A stretch of DNA of 64,000 nt from Nocardia cyriacigeorgica (GCF_005863245.1 NZ_VBUT01000005.1:310001-374000); one strand, 5' to 3'; positions 1 through 8,978 are shown, numbered from the stretch's first letter. Numbers and translations are program-made. Notes: generated from the sequence alone by a model not told the origin.

Positions 1-280
1 TGCCGAGGCGTGTGGCGAAGAACCCGAGCAGTGCGCCGACGAAGGTCGGAGCCACGACGAGGCCGACCCAGAACCAGCGAGTCGGCCACATCTTCGCGGC
101 CATCTCACCCAGCAGCTCGTTGGGGTGGGGGTCATAGCTCGCCCAGTAGCAATTGACCGAAGTCGGCCCCAGCGTCCACCAGACTGCAGAAACCGCCACT
201 GCGGTGACCCCGCAGAGGAAGCCGAAGAGGGTCGTGAACAGGACCGTCGATTTCACCGATACCGGAACTACATCCGTCAT
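1..280 (-). CDS. Hypothetical membrane protein, C-terminus beyond window
   Basis: Reading the minus strand from an ATG at 280 gives an open frame of 93 codons to the window edge, so the C-terminus is missing. Two hydrophobic segments are visible: residues about 10-32 (FTTLFGFLCGVTAVAVSA) and about 68-90 (WFWVGLVVAPTFVGALLGFF), separated by a polar loop. This is a small integral membrane protein; I do not recognise the family. No strong ribosome binding site precedes the ATG. It is divergent from the EEP-family gene at 430. Confidence 0.6.
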   Translation of the reverse strand, partial: MTDVVPVSVKSTVLFTTLFGFLCGVTAVAVSAVWWTLGPTSVNCYWASYDPHPNELLGEMAAKMWPTRWFWVGLVVAPTFVGALLGFFATRLG

Positions 281-429
281 GAGGTCAGTCAAACAGCAGT
301 CTCACCCATACGCCGTGTCGACACAGACCGCAGCCTGGCACAGCGAGTAGTGGAAGTCTCCGGTGACCGTGGCGTCTTCGCCGAACGACTCCCGGGCCAG
401 CGGAATTGCCCTGGTTTCTGTGAATTCCG

Positions 430-1347
430 ATGGCGCCCCTACTACGTGCGCTTGGGACTATGTCCTTCGTGATCAAAACGAAGCCGGACACCGGCCCCCG
501 CGTATCAGTGGGTTCGGTGCGTGTAGCAACCTTCAATGTTCTGTCGCCCCTGCTCGCCGATTGGCACCGCCGAAAGAAGGTCGTGGCAGAGCACTTACGG
601 GCGGCTGCCCCCGACATCATCGCTTTGCAAGAGGTCGACGCCACGGAGGATCGTGAGCAGGGCATTGCCGATCTGCTCGGCCCGGGCTGGCACGTCGCGT
701 GGCACTCTCGGACAACGCCTGATGGCGTCGGGCTGGCCCTGGCCAGCCGCTGGCCGTTCGCCAAGATCCATGAGCGCGGACTGGGAGTCACCGATCGCGC
801 GGCGGTGTTTCCGTGGTCGGCGGTGGTCATCGCCGAGGTTCGTGCGCCGCAACCGTTGGGGACACTGCATGTCGCCCACCACAAACCGGTCTTCCAGTTC
901 GATTACGAATATGAACGTGAGTTGCAGGCTGTCGAGGCGGCCCGGTTCATCGAAGAAGTCCTCGGCGACCGCGACGAGCACGTTGTCCTGGTCGGCGACT
1001 TCGACGCCACGCCGGACTCGTCGAGCATCCGGTTCTGGACCGGCCGCCAGTCACTGGCCGGTGTGAGCGTCAGCTATCACGACGCGTGGGAAGTGCTGCG
1101 TCCCAACGATCCCGGGCATACCTTCACCCCGGGTAATCCGCTGGTCGCCGGTGGTGACATGTTCTCCGCCGCCGGACGTCGCATCGACTATGTGATGGTG
1201 CGAGGCAAGAGTTTCGGGCCGACGCTCGCGGTGCGGTCTGTCGACCTGATCGGTGTCCAGCCGCAAGGTGGGGTGCAAGCGAGCGACCACTACGGTGTAG
1301 TCGCCGACCTGACTGTTCCTGCGCGAACTCCTGGCATCTGGGGTTGA
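430..1347 (+). CDS. Endonuclease/exonuclease/phosphatase (EEP) family protein
   Basis: A metal-dependent phosphoesterase of the EEP superfamily (DNase I-like, AP endonuclease and sphingomyelinase relatives), 305 aa if the ATG at 430 is used. In order: VATFNVLS (about residue 32), the Mg-binding glutamate in ALQEVDAT (about 67), VGDFDATPDS (about 190) and the catalytic SDHYGVVADL near the C-terminus. All the family's key residues are present, so it should be active. The substrate cannot be told from the sequence. There is no signal peptide. The start is uncertain: an in-frame ATG at 460 and a GTG near 508 are equally plausible and none has a clear ribosome binding site. Confidence 0.8.
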   Translation: MAPLLRALGTMSFVIKTKPDTGPRVSVGSVRVATFNVLSPLLADWHRRKKVVAEHLRAAAPDIIALQEVDATEDREQGIADLLGPGWHVAWHSRTTPDGVGLALASRWPFAKIHERGLGVTDRAAVFPWSAVVIAEVRAPQPLGTLHVAHHKPVFQFDYEYERELQAVEAARFIEEVLGDRDEHVVLVGDFDATPDSSSIRFWTGRQSLAGVSVSYHDAWEVLRPNDPGHTFTPGNPLVAGGDMFSAAGRRIDYVMVRGKSFGPTLAVRSVDLIGVQPQGGVQASDHYGVVADLTVPARTPGIWG

Positions 1348-1511
1348 CAAGGGTACGCGCTTCAGAACACGGCGTCGCGTTCTCGTAGTTGCCTGGTGTC
1401 CGGTCGGGCGAGTTCGGCGTCGACTTCGAGGTCGATGGTGCTGGCGATCGACCGAGTGGCTTTTCCCGGAGACTGGGCGCTAGTTGGCGGAGAAGCCGGC
1501 AGCCAAGAGGC

Positions 1512-1697
1512 CTATTCGTCACCGTCGGTGAACAACAGTGCCGCTGCGGCAAGGTGGACCATGCAGTCGTCTGGCCGATGATCGCGGTGCAGTTCGAGAA
1601 GTTCCCGAGCGCGTTCGCGTGTGAGGTCGAGGAGGTGGACGCGGCACATGTGTTCAGCGAGGCGTCCGTCTGCCTGCACATAGGTCCTGTGGTGCAT
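1512..1697 (-). CDS. Small conserved-looking protein, 61 aa
   Basis: A minus-strand frame from ATG 1697 to TAG 1512 encodes 61 aa with ordinary protein composition, ending AAAALLFTDGDE. The middle is a likely amphipathic helix (DLTRERARELLELHRDH). It lies 86 bp downstream of the DUF4254 gene on the same strand, which suggests a two-gene unit. I do not recognise the family. A shorter start at the internal Met (CRVHLLD) is possible. The overlapping plus-strand frames look like noise. Confidence 0.5.
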   Translation of the reverse strand: MHHRTYVQADGRLAEHMCRVHLLDLTRERARELLELHRDHRPDDCMVHLAAAALLFTDGDE

Positions 1698-1783
1698 GGG
1701 TCCCTGACTTGTCGATGGAAGGAAACTTCGAAGTGGTTCCGAGGCTCGGTGCGCCATGGCCGGGGTTCGAGACTGCCGATGGG

Positions 1784-2479
1784 CTATGCGGTGTTGTGTG
1801 GCCCGATAGCCGGCGGGCGGTGATTGAGCGTGGATGGGGACTGTGGCAGCGACGGGAGCCGGTACATCCGACGATCGATGCCGGTCACCATGTCGTTGTA
1901 GGTGTCGATCAGCTTGGCCAACTGGGTCCACGAATCGTGGACTAGTGGGTCGTCGGCCGCGCGGGTCATCAGAAGGCGGTATGCGCGGACTTGGACCGCG
2001 GCGATCCGGTCGATCAGTGCACCGACCGTCCACGTCGTCAACCGTGCGCGCGGATGGGGCGTTGGGAGACGAGCATCGAGCCACCGATCGATTTCGACGA
2101 CAAGCCCGCGCCTCCGGAAATGGACGGCAGAGGAGGGGGTGCTATCGAGAAGTGCGGCGTGGATAACGCCGAGCTCATAGGCGAAGCGGGTGAGTGGATG
2201 GCGGCCGACGTGGTGTCCGCGGACTGCCGAGAGCAGCGAATCCTGGCCAGGCCACGCCAAATCCACGTCGTCGACGGTCGGAGGCGCAGCGTGAGGTTCG
2301 GCAGAGGGAGCCCAGCCGTCGATGTATTCCTCGCTTTGGGAACGTCGGACTGTGCTGTCCGGCCAACGAGTAACGAGGTCATCTTTCGCGGCGCAGCGAG
2401 GCCGCGGATCCCGGCTGGGTATCCTGCCGGTCTTCTCTCGGCTTACACGGACGTCCGCCGCGCAGTTCGATTCGGGCAT
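1784..2479 (-). CDS. DUF4254 domain-containing protein
   Basis: The C-terminal two thirds have the pattern of the actinobacterial DUF4254 family: a glycine/histidine start (AVRGHHVGRHPLTRFAYELG), then VEIDRWLDARLP, then the helical AAVQVRAYRLLM and the DDPLVHDSWTQLAKLIDTYN segment. The function of the family is unknown; it is mostly helical and probably cytosolic. The first 70 residues are low in conserved features and have no ribosome binding site, so the true start may be the GTG at 2266 (about 160 aa). The neighbour on the same strand is the 61-aa protein at 1512. Confidence 0.65.
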   Translation of the reverse strand: MPESNCAADVRVSREKTGRIPSRDPRPRCAAKDDLVTRWPDSTVRRSQSEEYIDGWAPSAEPHAAPPTVDDVDLAWPGQDSLLSAVRGHHVGRHPLTRFAYELGVIHAALLDSTPSSAVHFRRRGLVVEIDRWLDARLPTPHPRARLTTWTVGALIDRIAAVQVRAYRLLMTRAADDPLVHDSWTQLAKLIDTYNDMVTGIDRRMYRLPSLPQSPSTLNHRPPAIGPHNTA

Positions 2480-2731
2480 ATGGCGAGTGAAGCCGGGTGA
2501 TGGCTACAGCGGAATGGCATTCCCGCAGGGCAAGTACATGGCGGAACTGAGCCGGATAGCCGGGCGTAGTGCCCTGGCGAGTCCATGGCATCTCGTAGTG
2601 CCACGCCAGTTCGTCAGTGCGGCACGGGTTCCTATGGTCTGATTGCATGTCGATACTGAAATGGCTGGATTCAGGTGGAGTCGGCGGCCAGGCCGACTTC
2701 GGGGTTTCGGTGAAGCGAGGGGACCAGCTCG

Positions 2732-3820
2732 ATGGAGGACTCGCCTGAAGTACCGCAGTGGGGTGATCGGCTGCGGTCATTCCGGACCGGGATGGGTATT
2801 ACACGTACCGCCCTGGCGGCATTGCTGAATCAGCGAGGCGCACAATCCGGCGTGAACGTGGCGTGCGACGAACGTCTGGTTGCACGGTGGGAGCGGGGGG
2901 AGGTGCGGAGACCGTCTGCAGCGTATCGGAAGTTGCTGGCATCGATTGGAGCGCCGACGCCGAATCCGGCGGCAAACGCCGATCCGCGTCCATGGCGGCA
3001 CGCGGACGGCAGCTGCAGCAAGAGTCGTGAAGCTGCCGAAGGACCGAAGCCGGGTGCTTACCGCGCGGGTCGTACCGATGACGAGCGAGAGCTCCGGTTT
3101 CTGGGCGCAGTAGCCGCAGCCTCCGTCGGGTCGCTGGATGCGCTGGTGCCGTGGCTGCCGGATATACCCGAGTCCAGTCATGGACCGTCCCGGGTGGGTA
3201 TGGCTGATGTGCAAGCCGTTCGGACGATGACGGGGGGCCTCCGAGCATTCGACCAGCGGCACGGCGGATACGCCGTGCTCGATCCGGCTATCGGACTGTT
3301 GCGATGGGGATCGGGATTCCTCGCGAAATGTTGTGATCGGACGTCTTCAGCGGCGATGGCCACTGCGTTGGCCGACCTGTCAAGGCTTATCGGATGGGCG
3401 TGCTATGACGTCGGTCAGCTCGCTCGTGCCCGGCAGTATTCCGCATTGGCACTGTCGTACGCTCGGTCGGCGGATGCCGACAGCCTGGTGGCGTCGATCC
3501 TGTATGTGCTGGGCAGGGTCAGCTTGTTCGAACGGCGCCCTCGTGAGGCGCTGCGCATGTTCCAGCTCGGCCAGATATCGGCACAGGATGCCGCCAATCG
3601 AGGCGAGTCGGCTCGTCTGTACGCCAATGAGGCATGGGCGCATGCCATGTCCGGTAACTCCCAACTCATGCACGATGCTCTCGCGCGAGCCGACCATGAG
3701 ATCGATAGCATCGACCGCGGGCGGTTGGACCCGTGGACCACGGTGTTCTTCTCGGCCGGCGAGCTGCCCGGTGGTTGCGTCCGTCAGAGTGGTGTACGAG
3801 CGGCGACGGCCAGCTTGTGA
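2732..3820 (+). pseudogene. XRE/TPR-type regulator, 5' part, cut by IS256-family element
   Basis: The N-terminus is an XRE-type helix-turn-helix (residues about 8-70, RLRSFRTGMGITRTALAALL through RLVARWERGEVRRPSAA). It is followed by a linker and helical repeat-like sequence (LADLSRLIGWACYDVGQLARA, YVLGRVSLFERRPREALRMF) typical of actinobacterial regulators with TPR-like sensor regions. Native coding stops at codon 347 (base 3772), where the insertion sequence begins; the frame then runs 16 codons into the element and stops at 3820. The rest of the gene is at 5202-5597. Without the element and one duplication copy the protein would be 478 aa. AGGGGA upstream of the ATG is a plausible ribosome binding site. 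Confidence 0.8.
3764..3772. repeat. Target-site duplication of the IS element, left copy
   Basis: CTGCCCGGT immediately precedes the left end of the insertion sequence and is repeated exactly at 5193-5201, immediately after its right end. Nine bases fits the 8-9 bp duplication usual for the IS256 family. Confidence 0.93.
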
Positions 3821-5192
3821 GCGTGTCGTAGCCGGAAAGTAGGCGGTCACCGCGTGATCCTTCTTGAACCGCCAAGCTCAACGAAGGAGAAGTTCACGCG
3901 ATGACCTCTGTCGAGCCTATCGACCCGAATCAGCCGTTCGCCGAGCAACTCGCCGCAGCGAGCCCGGATCTGCTGCGGCAGATGCTCGCCTCGTTCATGC
4001 ACACGATGATGAACACGGAAGCCGACGCGATCTGCGGCGCCGAATACGGCCAACGCAGCGCCGAGCGCGTCAACTCACGCAACGGTTACCGCCACCGCGA
4101 TTTCGATACCCGCCTCGGTACCATCGACGTGGCGGTGCCGAAACTGCGCCACGGCAGCTACTTCCCGGACTGGCTGCTCGAGCGCCGCAAACGCGCCGAA
4201 CGCGCCCTCACCTCGGTGGTGGCGACCTGTTACCTGCTCGGGGTCTCGACGAGGCGGATGGAGAAACTCGTCGAATCCCTCGGCATCACCAGTCTGTCGA
4301 AATCGCAGGTCTCGGTGATGGCTGCAGACCTGGACGCCCAGGTCGAAGCGTTCCGCACCCGCCCGCTCGACCAAGGCCCCTACACGTTCGTCGCCGCCGA
4401 CGCCTTGGCGTTGAAGGTCCGGGAGAACGGGCGCGTGATCAACGTCCACGCCCTGGTCGCCACCGGTGTCAACGCCGATGGTTACCGCGAGATCCTCGGT
4501 ATCCAGGTCACCTCCGGCGAAGACGGCGCCGGCTGGCTCGCGTTCTTCCGTGACCTCGTCGCCCGCGGCCTGACCGGGGTTTCTTTGGTCACCAGCGACG
4601 CGCATGCCGGGCTGGTCGCGGCGATCGGTGCCACGCTGCCGGGCGCGGCCTGGCAACGCTGCCGCACCCACTACACCGTGAATTTGATGTCGATCTGCCC
4701 GAAGACCTCATGGCCTTGGGTGCGGACTCTGCTGCACTCGGTGTTCGACCAAGCCGACCCCGATTCCGTTCACGCACAATATGATCGGATGCTCGACGCT
4801 TTGGGTGAGAAGCTGCCGAAAGTCGCCGAGCACCTCGATACCGCACGCGCGGAGCTGCTGTCGTTCACGGCGTTCCCGAAGCAGATCTGGCGCCAGATCT
4901 GGTCGAACAACCCCCAAGAACGGTTGAACAAAGAAATCCGCCGCCGCACCGACGTCGTCGGTATCTTCCCCGACCGCGGCGCGATCATCCGCCTCGTCGG
5001 CGCCGTGCTCGCCGAGCAACACGACGAATGGATCGAGGGCCGACGCTACCTCGGCCTCGACGTCCTCGCCCGGGCCCGCGCCATCACCGAACCCGACGAA
5101 CAGGAGGAAACGACCCCCGCAGAACTCACCGCCTGACCAACAAACGGATCAGCGGTGACCGCTCCACTTACACCACGCCAATGGACTTGACC
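3773..5192 (+). mobile_element. IS256-family insertion sequence, complete, 1420 bp
   Basis: The ends are set by two independent signals. A perfect 9-bp direct repeat (CTGCCCGGT) flanks the element. The terminal 24 bases read inward as GGTTGCGTCCGTCAG... on the left and GGTCAAGTCCATTGG... on the right and match at 17 of 24 positions, sharing GGT, GTCC and the inner GTGGTGTA. The single gene inside (3901-5136) is an intact IS256-type transposase. The intact duplication and open transposase suggest a recent insertion. It interrupts the regulator that starts at 2732 and may affect expression of the kinase gene downstream. Confidence 0.93.
3901..5136 (+). CDS. IS256-family transposase
   Basis: A 411-aa DDE transposase of the IS256/mutator group. 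It shows the N-terminal YGQRSAERVNSRNGYRHR, the GTIDVAVPKLRHGSYFP block, the putative catalytic aspartates in AADALALKV and TSDAHAGL, the family C/D-2-H signature in WQRCRTHYTVNL, and the catalytic glutamate region NNPQERLNKEIRRRTDVVG followed by IFPDRGAIIRLVGAVL. Length and order are normal for the family, with no frameshift. A good ribosome binding site (AACGAAGGAGAAG) stands upstream of the ATG. It mobilises the surrounding element by cutting at the 24-bp terminal repeats. Confidence 0.95.
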   Translation: MTSVEPIDPNQPFAEQLAAASPDLLRQMLASFMHTMMNTEADAICGAEYGQRSAERVNSRNGYRHRDFDTRLGTIDVAVPKLRHGSYFPDWLLERRKRAERALTSVVATCYLLGVSTRRMEKLVESLGITSLSKSQVSVMAADLDAQVEAFRTRPLDQGPYTFVAADALALKVRENGRVINVHALVATGVNADGYREILGIQVTSGEDGAGWLAFFRDLVARGLTGVSLVTSDAHAGLVAAIGATLPGAAWQRCRTHYTVNLMSICPKTSWPWVRTLLHSVFDQADPDSVHAQYDRMLDALGEKLPKVAEHLDTARAELLSFTAFPKQIWRQIWSNNPQERLNKEIRRRTDVVGIFPDRGAIIRLVGAVLAEQHDEWIEGRRYLGLDVLARARAITEPDEQEETTPAELTA

Positions 5193-5201
5193 CTGCCCGG
5201 T
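5193..5201. repeat. Target-site duplication of the IS element, right copy
   Basis: Second exact copy of CTGCCCGGT. Joining base 3772 to base 5202, which removes the element and this copy, restores one continuous reading frame in the interrupted regulator. Confidence 0.93.
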
Positions 5202-5597
5202 ATTCGTGCGGTCATATTCAACGAGTACGCGCGGTCGACAGACAACGGCAAGGATCGCGATCGCTATTCATGTGCGGCGGTAGAAGAAGCACGCCTGTCC
5301 CTATCCGTGGCCGAGCACGACCGGCCGCTGCGTAGTGTGTTGTTCGACCGTACGACTTTGGCAACGGGGTTGTTCCGGCTGAACGAGCCTAGTCCGGCCG
5401 TCGACAGCGCGGCGACCGCATTGCAACTCGCCGGAGTGGTCGGTAGCGCTCGCGTTCGCTCACGACTGGTGTCGATGGCGGAGGAAGCGGAACCATGTGC
5501 TCGTGACTCGGCGGTTCAAGAGATCCGGCATCAGGTGAGCCAGTTGGCGTTGCCCGACGTAAGTGTCCGATCGGCGTCAGCAGCGCACCCTCGCTAG
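5202..5597 (+). pseudogene. XRE/TPR-type regulator, 3' part after the IS element
   Basis: This 131-codon stretch has no start of its own and continues the frame left at 3772: GELPG joins to IRAVIFNEYARSTDNG. The sequence carries on the helical repeat pattern (AAVEEARLSLSVAEH, FRLNEPSPAVDSAATAL) and ends at TAG 5595-5597, one base before the ATG of the phosphotransferase gene at 5599. The tight junction suggests that regulator and kinase were one transcription unit before the insertion. Confidence 0.8.
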
Positions 5598-5598
5598 T

Positions 5599-6498
5599 AT
5601 GGCGGATGTGGCGACAGCTATCTCGCCGGACCGTGCAGCTGAGCTACGTGCCGTAATCAGCAATGCGTGCGCCGAGGTCGGGTTCGTTTCCGACGGCGCG
5701 GAGCTGATCAAGTACACAGTAAACGCGGTATTCAGGCTTCAGCACACTCCCGTGATAGTGCGGGTGGGAACTGGGACTGTCGGTCGGTTGCGCGGCCATC
5801 GTTTGGTGTCGGTTGCTCGTCTTCTGGCCGACCAAGGCGCCCCGACCGCCCCGTTGGCCCGCGTTCCCCAGCCGATTGCGGTTGGGGAACATACCGTCAC
5901 CTTTTGGCGTGAGCTCGGCGAACGGTCCTGGGCGCCGGAAGACTTGGCCATTCCACTCAAGCAGTTGCATTCGGCGGTGCGATCCGACGGTTTACCCGGC
6001 TGGGACCCATTCGGCCACGCCTTTGCACGCCTGGACGAGGCAGACGATGCGTTATGCAGGGGCGACCGCCAATGGCTGCGCGATCAGTGGGCTGCTGCTG
6101 AGGAAGAGTACCGTCGGTGGCAGTCGCAGATACCGCTCGGCGTCATTCACGGAGATCCGCATGCCGGAAACCTGCTCGCCGATGAAGCAGGACGAATTGT
6201 CATGTGTGACTTGGACGAAACAGGTGTCGGTCCCCTCGCATGGGATCTGGTCCCGCAAGCTGTCGGCGCGATCCGCTTCGCACGCGCTGACTACTACCGG
6301 CGGTTCGTGGCGGCCTACGGGGCGGATGTCACCACCGAACCCTATTGGTCCGTGCTGAGGTGCATTCGTGAACTGATCATGGTGACAAGCGTGCTGACAG
6401 ACCTAGGGAAACGCCCAGAGGTCGCGGCAGAACATGCACACCGAATAGCGTCGCTTCGTGCAGGCGATGCCAACGCTATCTGGCACCGCTACCAGTAG
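5599..6498 (+). CDS. Aminoglycoside phosphotransferase (APH)-type kinase
   Basis: A 299-aa protein of the APH/choline kinase fold. The catalytic loop is clear in GVIHGDPHAGNLL (HxDxxxxN type) and the metal-binding segment in IVMCDLDETGVGPLAWDL. The N-terminal lobe has short beta strands (NAVFRLQHTPVIVRVGTG) as in small-molecule kinases. The substrate is unknown; resistance is only one possibility. Start chosen at ATG 5599, directly after the stop of the disrupted regulator; an upstream in-frame ATG at 5563 would overlap that gene. Confidence 0.8.
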   Translation: MADVATAISPDRAAELRAVISNACAEVGFVSDGAELIKYTVNAVFRLQHTPVIVRVGTGTVGRLRGHRLVSVARLLADQGAPTAPLARVPQPIAVGEHTVTFWRELGERSWAPEDLAIPLKQLHSAVRSDGLPGWDPFGHAFARLDEADDALCRGDRQWLRDQWAAAEEEYRRWQSQIPLGVIHGDPHAGNLLADEAGRIVMCDLDETGVGPLAWDLVPQAVGAIRFARADYYRRFVAAYGADVTTEPYWSVLRCIRELIMVTSVLTDLGKRPEVAAEHAHRIASLRAGDANAIWHRYQ

Positions 6499-6556
6499 CG
6501 ACCTCAACGGAACGGTTCACCGGCCATATCACTCAGGCGAACAGGGAAGGAGTGAC

Positions 6557-7033
6557 GTGCCCCCGATCCAGGTAGCTGTGTGCGGGCCTCGTGAGTGCAG
6601 CGAGGAGGAAGCGGCGAATGCGCGGGCGGTCGGCAGGTTGCTGGCGGAGGCGGGGGCGACGGTGTTGTGCGGGGGCGGGGGTGGGGTGATGGCTGCGGTG
6701 GCGGAGGGGGCGTCGACGGCGGGTGGGTTGGTGATCGGGGTTCGGCCGGATACGGACCGAGCAGGTGTGTGCGAGGGGTTGTCGGCGGTTCTGTACACGA
6801 ATATGGGTGAGGCGCGTAACGCCATCCTGGTGTGGTCGGCGGACGCCGTGATCGTTATCGGCGGGTCGTGGGGGACGTTGTCGGAGCTTGCGCTGGCGAA
6901 CCGGCGTGGCGGGGTGAGGGTGGTGACGTTGGGTGGATGGCAGGTCCTCGACGCCGATGGCGAGCGGGTCGACGCCGGTGTCGCAGCGACTCCTCCGGAA
7001 TCCGCTGTCGACGCCGCGCTCGGACGGATGTAG
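6557..7033 (+). CDS. TIGR00725/LOG-like nucleotide-binding protein
   Basis: A 158-aa protein with the Rossmann-like pattern of the LOG/lysine-decarboxylase-like group: VAVCGPRECSEEE, GATVLCGGGGGVMAAVAEGA and VIVIGGSWGTLSELALA. The last corresponds to the GG-x-GTxxE phosphoribohydrolase/nucleotide-binding motif. The length fits the TIGR00725 subgroup, whose role is not well established, rather than true cytokinin LOG enzymes. The start is the GTG at 6557, 6 bp after the strong ribosome binding site GGAAGGAG. It follows the APH-type gene by 58 bp on the same strand. Confidence 0.75.
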   Translation: MPPIQVAVCGPRECSEEEAANARAVGRLLAEAGATVLCGGGGGVMAAVAEGASTAGGLVIGVRPDTDRAGVCEGLSAVLYTNMGEARNAILVWSADAVIVIGGSWGTLSELALANRRGGVRVVTLGGWQVLDADGERVDAGVAATPPESAVDAALGRM

Positions 7034-7295
7034 AGCGTTCCTGGAGGAGTAGGGAGGTCGAACTGCGAGTCGGTGCCGAGAAGCCGGGGCTGCAGTATTT
7101 CTGCCGCGCGGAGACTCGCGCCGATTGTGTCGAGTCTCTAGGGGTGAACTCGGGGGTTGGTGATCTGTCCAGAGCCGATCTTGTTCGCACGGTGACGCGC
7201 TCGGCGGGTTCTAGTTTGGTCGTGATTCACCCGCAATCGACCGGCTGGACGGTGCCGAGACCGGTCGCCGCCCAGGACAGGAGCTTTCGCGTCTC

Positions 7296-8324
7296 ATGAT
7301 CGGATCTGGAATAGCCCGCCGCGCGCGGGGACGCCTGCTCGCGGTCGCGTTCGCGATGATGGCTGTCGCGCCCGGTGCAGCGGTCGTGGCGCCGAGTGCG
7401 ACAGCCGAGCCCGCGTCGGAGATCACCGGCTCCTGGGAGGTCGATGACCGCACAGTCCAGTTGCGGGTGCATTCGGCGTCGATGGATACCGACATCATGG
7501 TGAATGTGCAGCGGCCCGCGGATCGGTCGGCGCCGAGGCCGACGTTGTATCTGCTCAACGGCGGTGGCGGTGGGCAGGACAGCGCGACCTGGCAGAAGAA
7601 CACTGATGTGCTGCGGTTCCTGGCGGACAAGGACGTCAATGTGGTGCAGCCGATCGGCGGTCGGTGGAGTTACTACACCGACTGGCGAGCGCGGGATCCG
7701 AAACTCGGTGTGTACAAATGGAAGACGTTCCTCACCGAGGAACTGCCGCCGTTGATCGACGCCGAATTCGGCACCACCGGCGTCAATGCGATCGCGGGAC
7801 TGTCGACCTCGGGGACCTCGGTGCTGCAACTGCCCATCGCGAAACCCGGCCTGTACCGGGCGGTCGCGGCCTACAGCGGCTGCGCGCAGATCAGCGATCC
7901 GATCGGGCAGCAGTTCGTGAAGATGGCGGTGGAGTCGTGGGGTGGTGGCGATACCGACAACATGTACGGCCCGCCCGGTGACCCGATGTGGGCGGCCAAC
8001 GACCCGTACGTCAACGCGGAGGGGCTGCGCGGGCTGAAGCTGTTCATCTCCACCGGCACCGGGATTCCGGGGATGTTCGACGTGTACAACGGCACCCATA
8101 TGCAGCCGGGCCCGCGCGGTTTCGCCAACCAGCTGGTGCTGGGCGGGTTGATCGAGGCGGCGGTGAACTGGTGCACCCACAATCTGCGCGACCGGCTGCA
8201 TCAGCTGGGTATCCCGGCCACCTTCGACTTCCAGCCCACCGGCACCCATTCGTGGGGGTATTGGCAGCAGGCGATGAAGGCTTCGTGGCCGGTGCTGGCC
8301 GACGGGCTGGGGTTGCCGCGATGA
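7296..8324 (+). CDS. Antigen 85-like mycolyltransferase / secreted esterase
   Basis: A 342-aa exported alpha/beta hydrolase of the esterase D/antigen 85 group. Residues 1-38 form a signal peptide (RRARGRLLAVAFAMMAVAPG, then APSATAEP). The nucleophile elbow is in AGLSTSGTSVLQL, where mycobacterial Ag85 has GLSMAASS, and the catalytic histidine in GTHSWGYWQQAM near the C-terminus. YLLNGGGGGQD matches the oxyanion region. Members transfer mycolic acids to trehalose or arabinogalactan in the cell envelope, in keeping with a mycolate-making host. The exact acyl substrate cannot be read from the sequence. Confidence 0.87.
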   Translation: MIGSGIARRARGRLLAVAFAMMAVAPGAAVVAPSATAEPASEITGSWEVDDRTVQLRVHSASMDTDIMVNVQRPADRSAPRPTLYLLNGGGGGQDSATWQKNTDVLRFLADKDVNVVQPIGGRWSYYTDWRARDPKLGVYKWKTFLTEELPPLIDAEFGTTGVNAIAGLSTSGTSVLQLPIAKPGLYRAVAAYSGCAQISDPIGQQFVKMAVESWGGGDTDNMYGPPGDPMWAANDPYVNAEGLRGLKLFISTGTGIPGMFDVYNGTHMQPGPRGFANQLVLGGLIEAAVNWCTHNLRDRLHQLGIPATFDFQPTGTHSWGYWQQAMKASWPVLADGLGLPR

Positions 8325-8501
8325 GGCCGCGCGCACGAGTGGTCGTCGGGTGAACGCTATGGGTAGCATCGTCGGCGGCCGCGTCGGCCCGGGAAAGCTG
8401 GGTCTTGCCCGGCCCGTGCCGTGCGCTGGATGGTGTGCTGGACTCGCCTGCCGCGTGTGCGGCGCGGTAACAGCGATACGAGACCGATAGGGGCCGCCGA
8501 G

Positions 8502-8978
8502 ATGCAACCGGCACTGCGATGTCTTGTCTGGGAACTGGACAACACGCTGTGGGACGGCGTCGTCTACGACGGCACGGCCGGCGCGTTGGACCGTTCCGCC
8601 CTGCGCACCCTGCGGATCCTGAGCGAACGCGGAATGTGGCATGCGGTGGCCAGCCGGGGCGATCGGACCCGCACCACGGAGATGTTGCGCAGGCACGGGC
8701 TGCTCGAGATGTTCTCCGTCGTCGAGATCGGCTGGGGCCGAAAGTCGTCGGCGATCGTGCGGATCAGCCACACGCTCGGCCTGCGCCTGGATTCCATCGG
8801 ATTCGTCGATCCGGAGCCGGTGGAACGGGCCGAGGTGGCGCGAGCGTTGCCGCTGGTGCGCTGCTATGCGGCGCGCAACGCGGGCATGCTGCTCAACCAC
8901 CCCGACTTCCGGCCGGTGGTGCGTCCCGACCGCGATCCCACCCCGCCGCTGGGATTCGCCCGGGTGCCCGCGCTCTGA
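8502..8978 (+). CDS. HAD-like protein related to FkbH-type phosphatases
   Basis: A 158-aa HAD-fold protein. Motif I reads CLVWELDNTLWDGVVYDG, close to the HAD-IIIC/FkbH pattern DxDNTLWxG. Motif II (HAVASRGD) and a late motif (SIGFVDPEPVERAEVA) follow. The first aspartate of DxD, which is the nucleophile in active HAD phosphatases, is glutamate here, so catalysis may be lost or altered. The start is the ATG at 8502, just ahead of the conserved core. Similar small proteins are often found near polyketide or acyl-carrier genes, but none is nearby. Confidence 0.7.
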   Translation: MQPALRCLVWELDNTLWDGVVYDGTAGALDRSALRTLRILSERGMWHAVASRGDRTRTTEMLRRHGLLEMFSVVEIGWGRKSSAIVRISHTLGLRLDSIGFVDPEPVERAEVARALPLVRCYAARNAGMLLNHPDFRPVVRPDRDPTPPLGFARVPAL

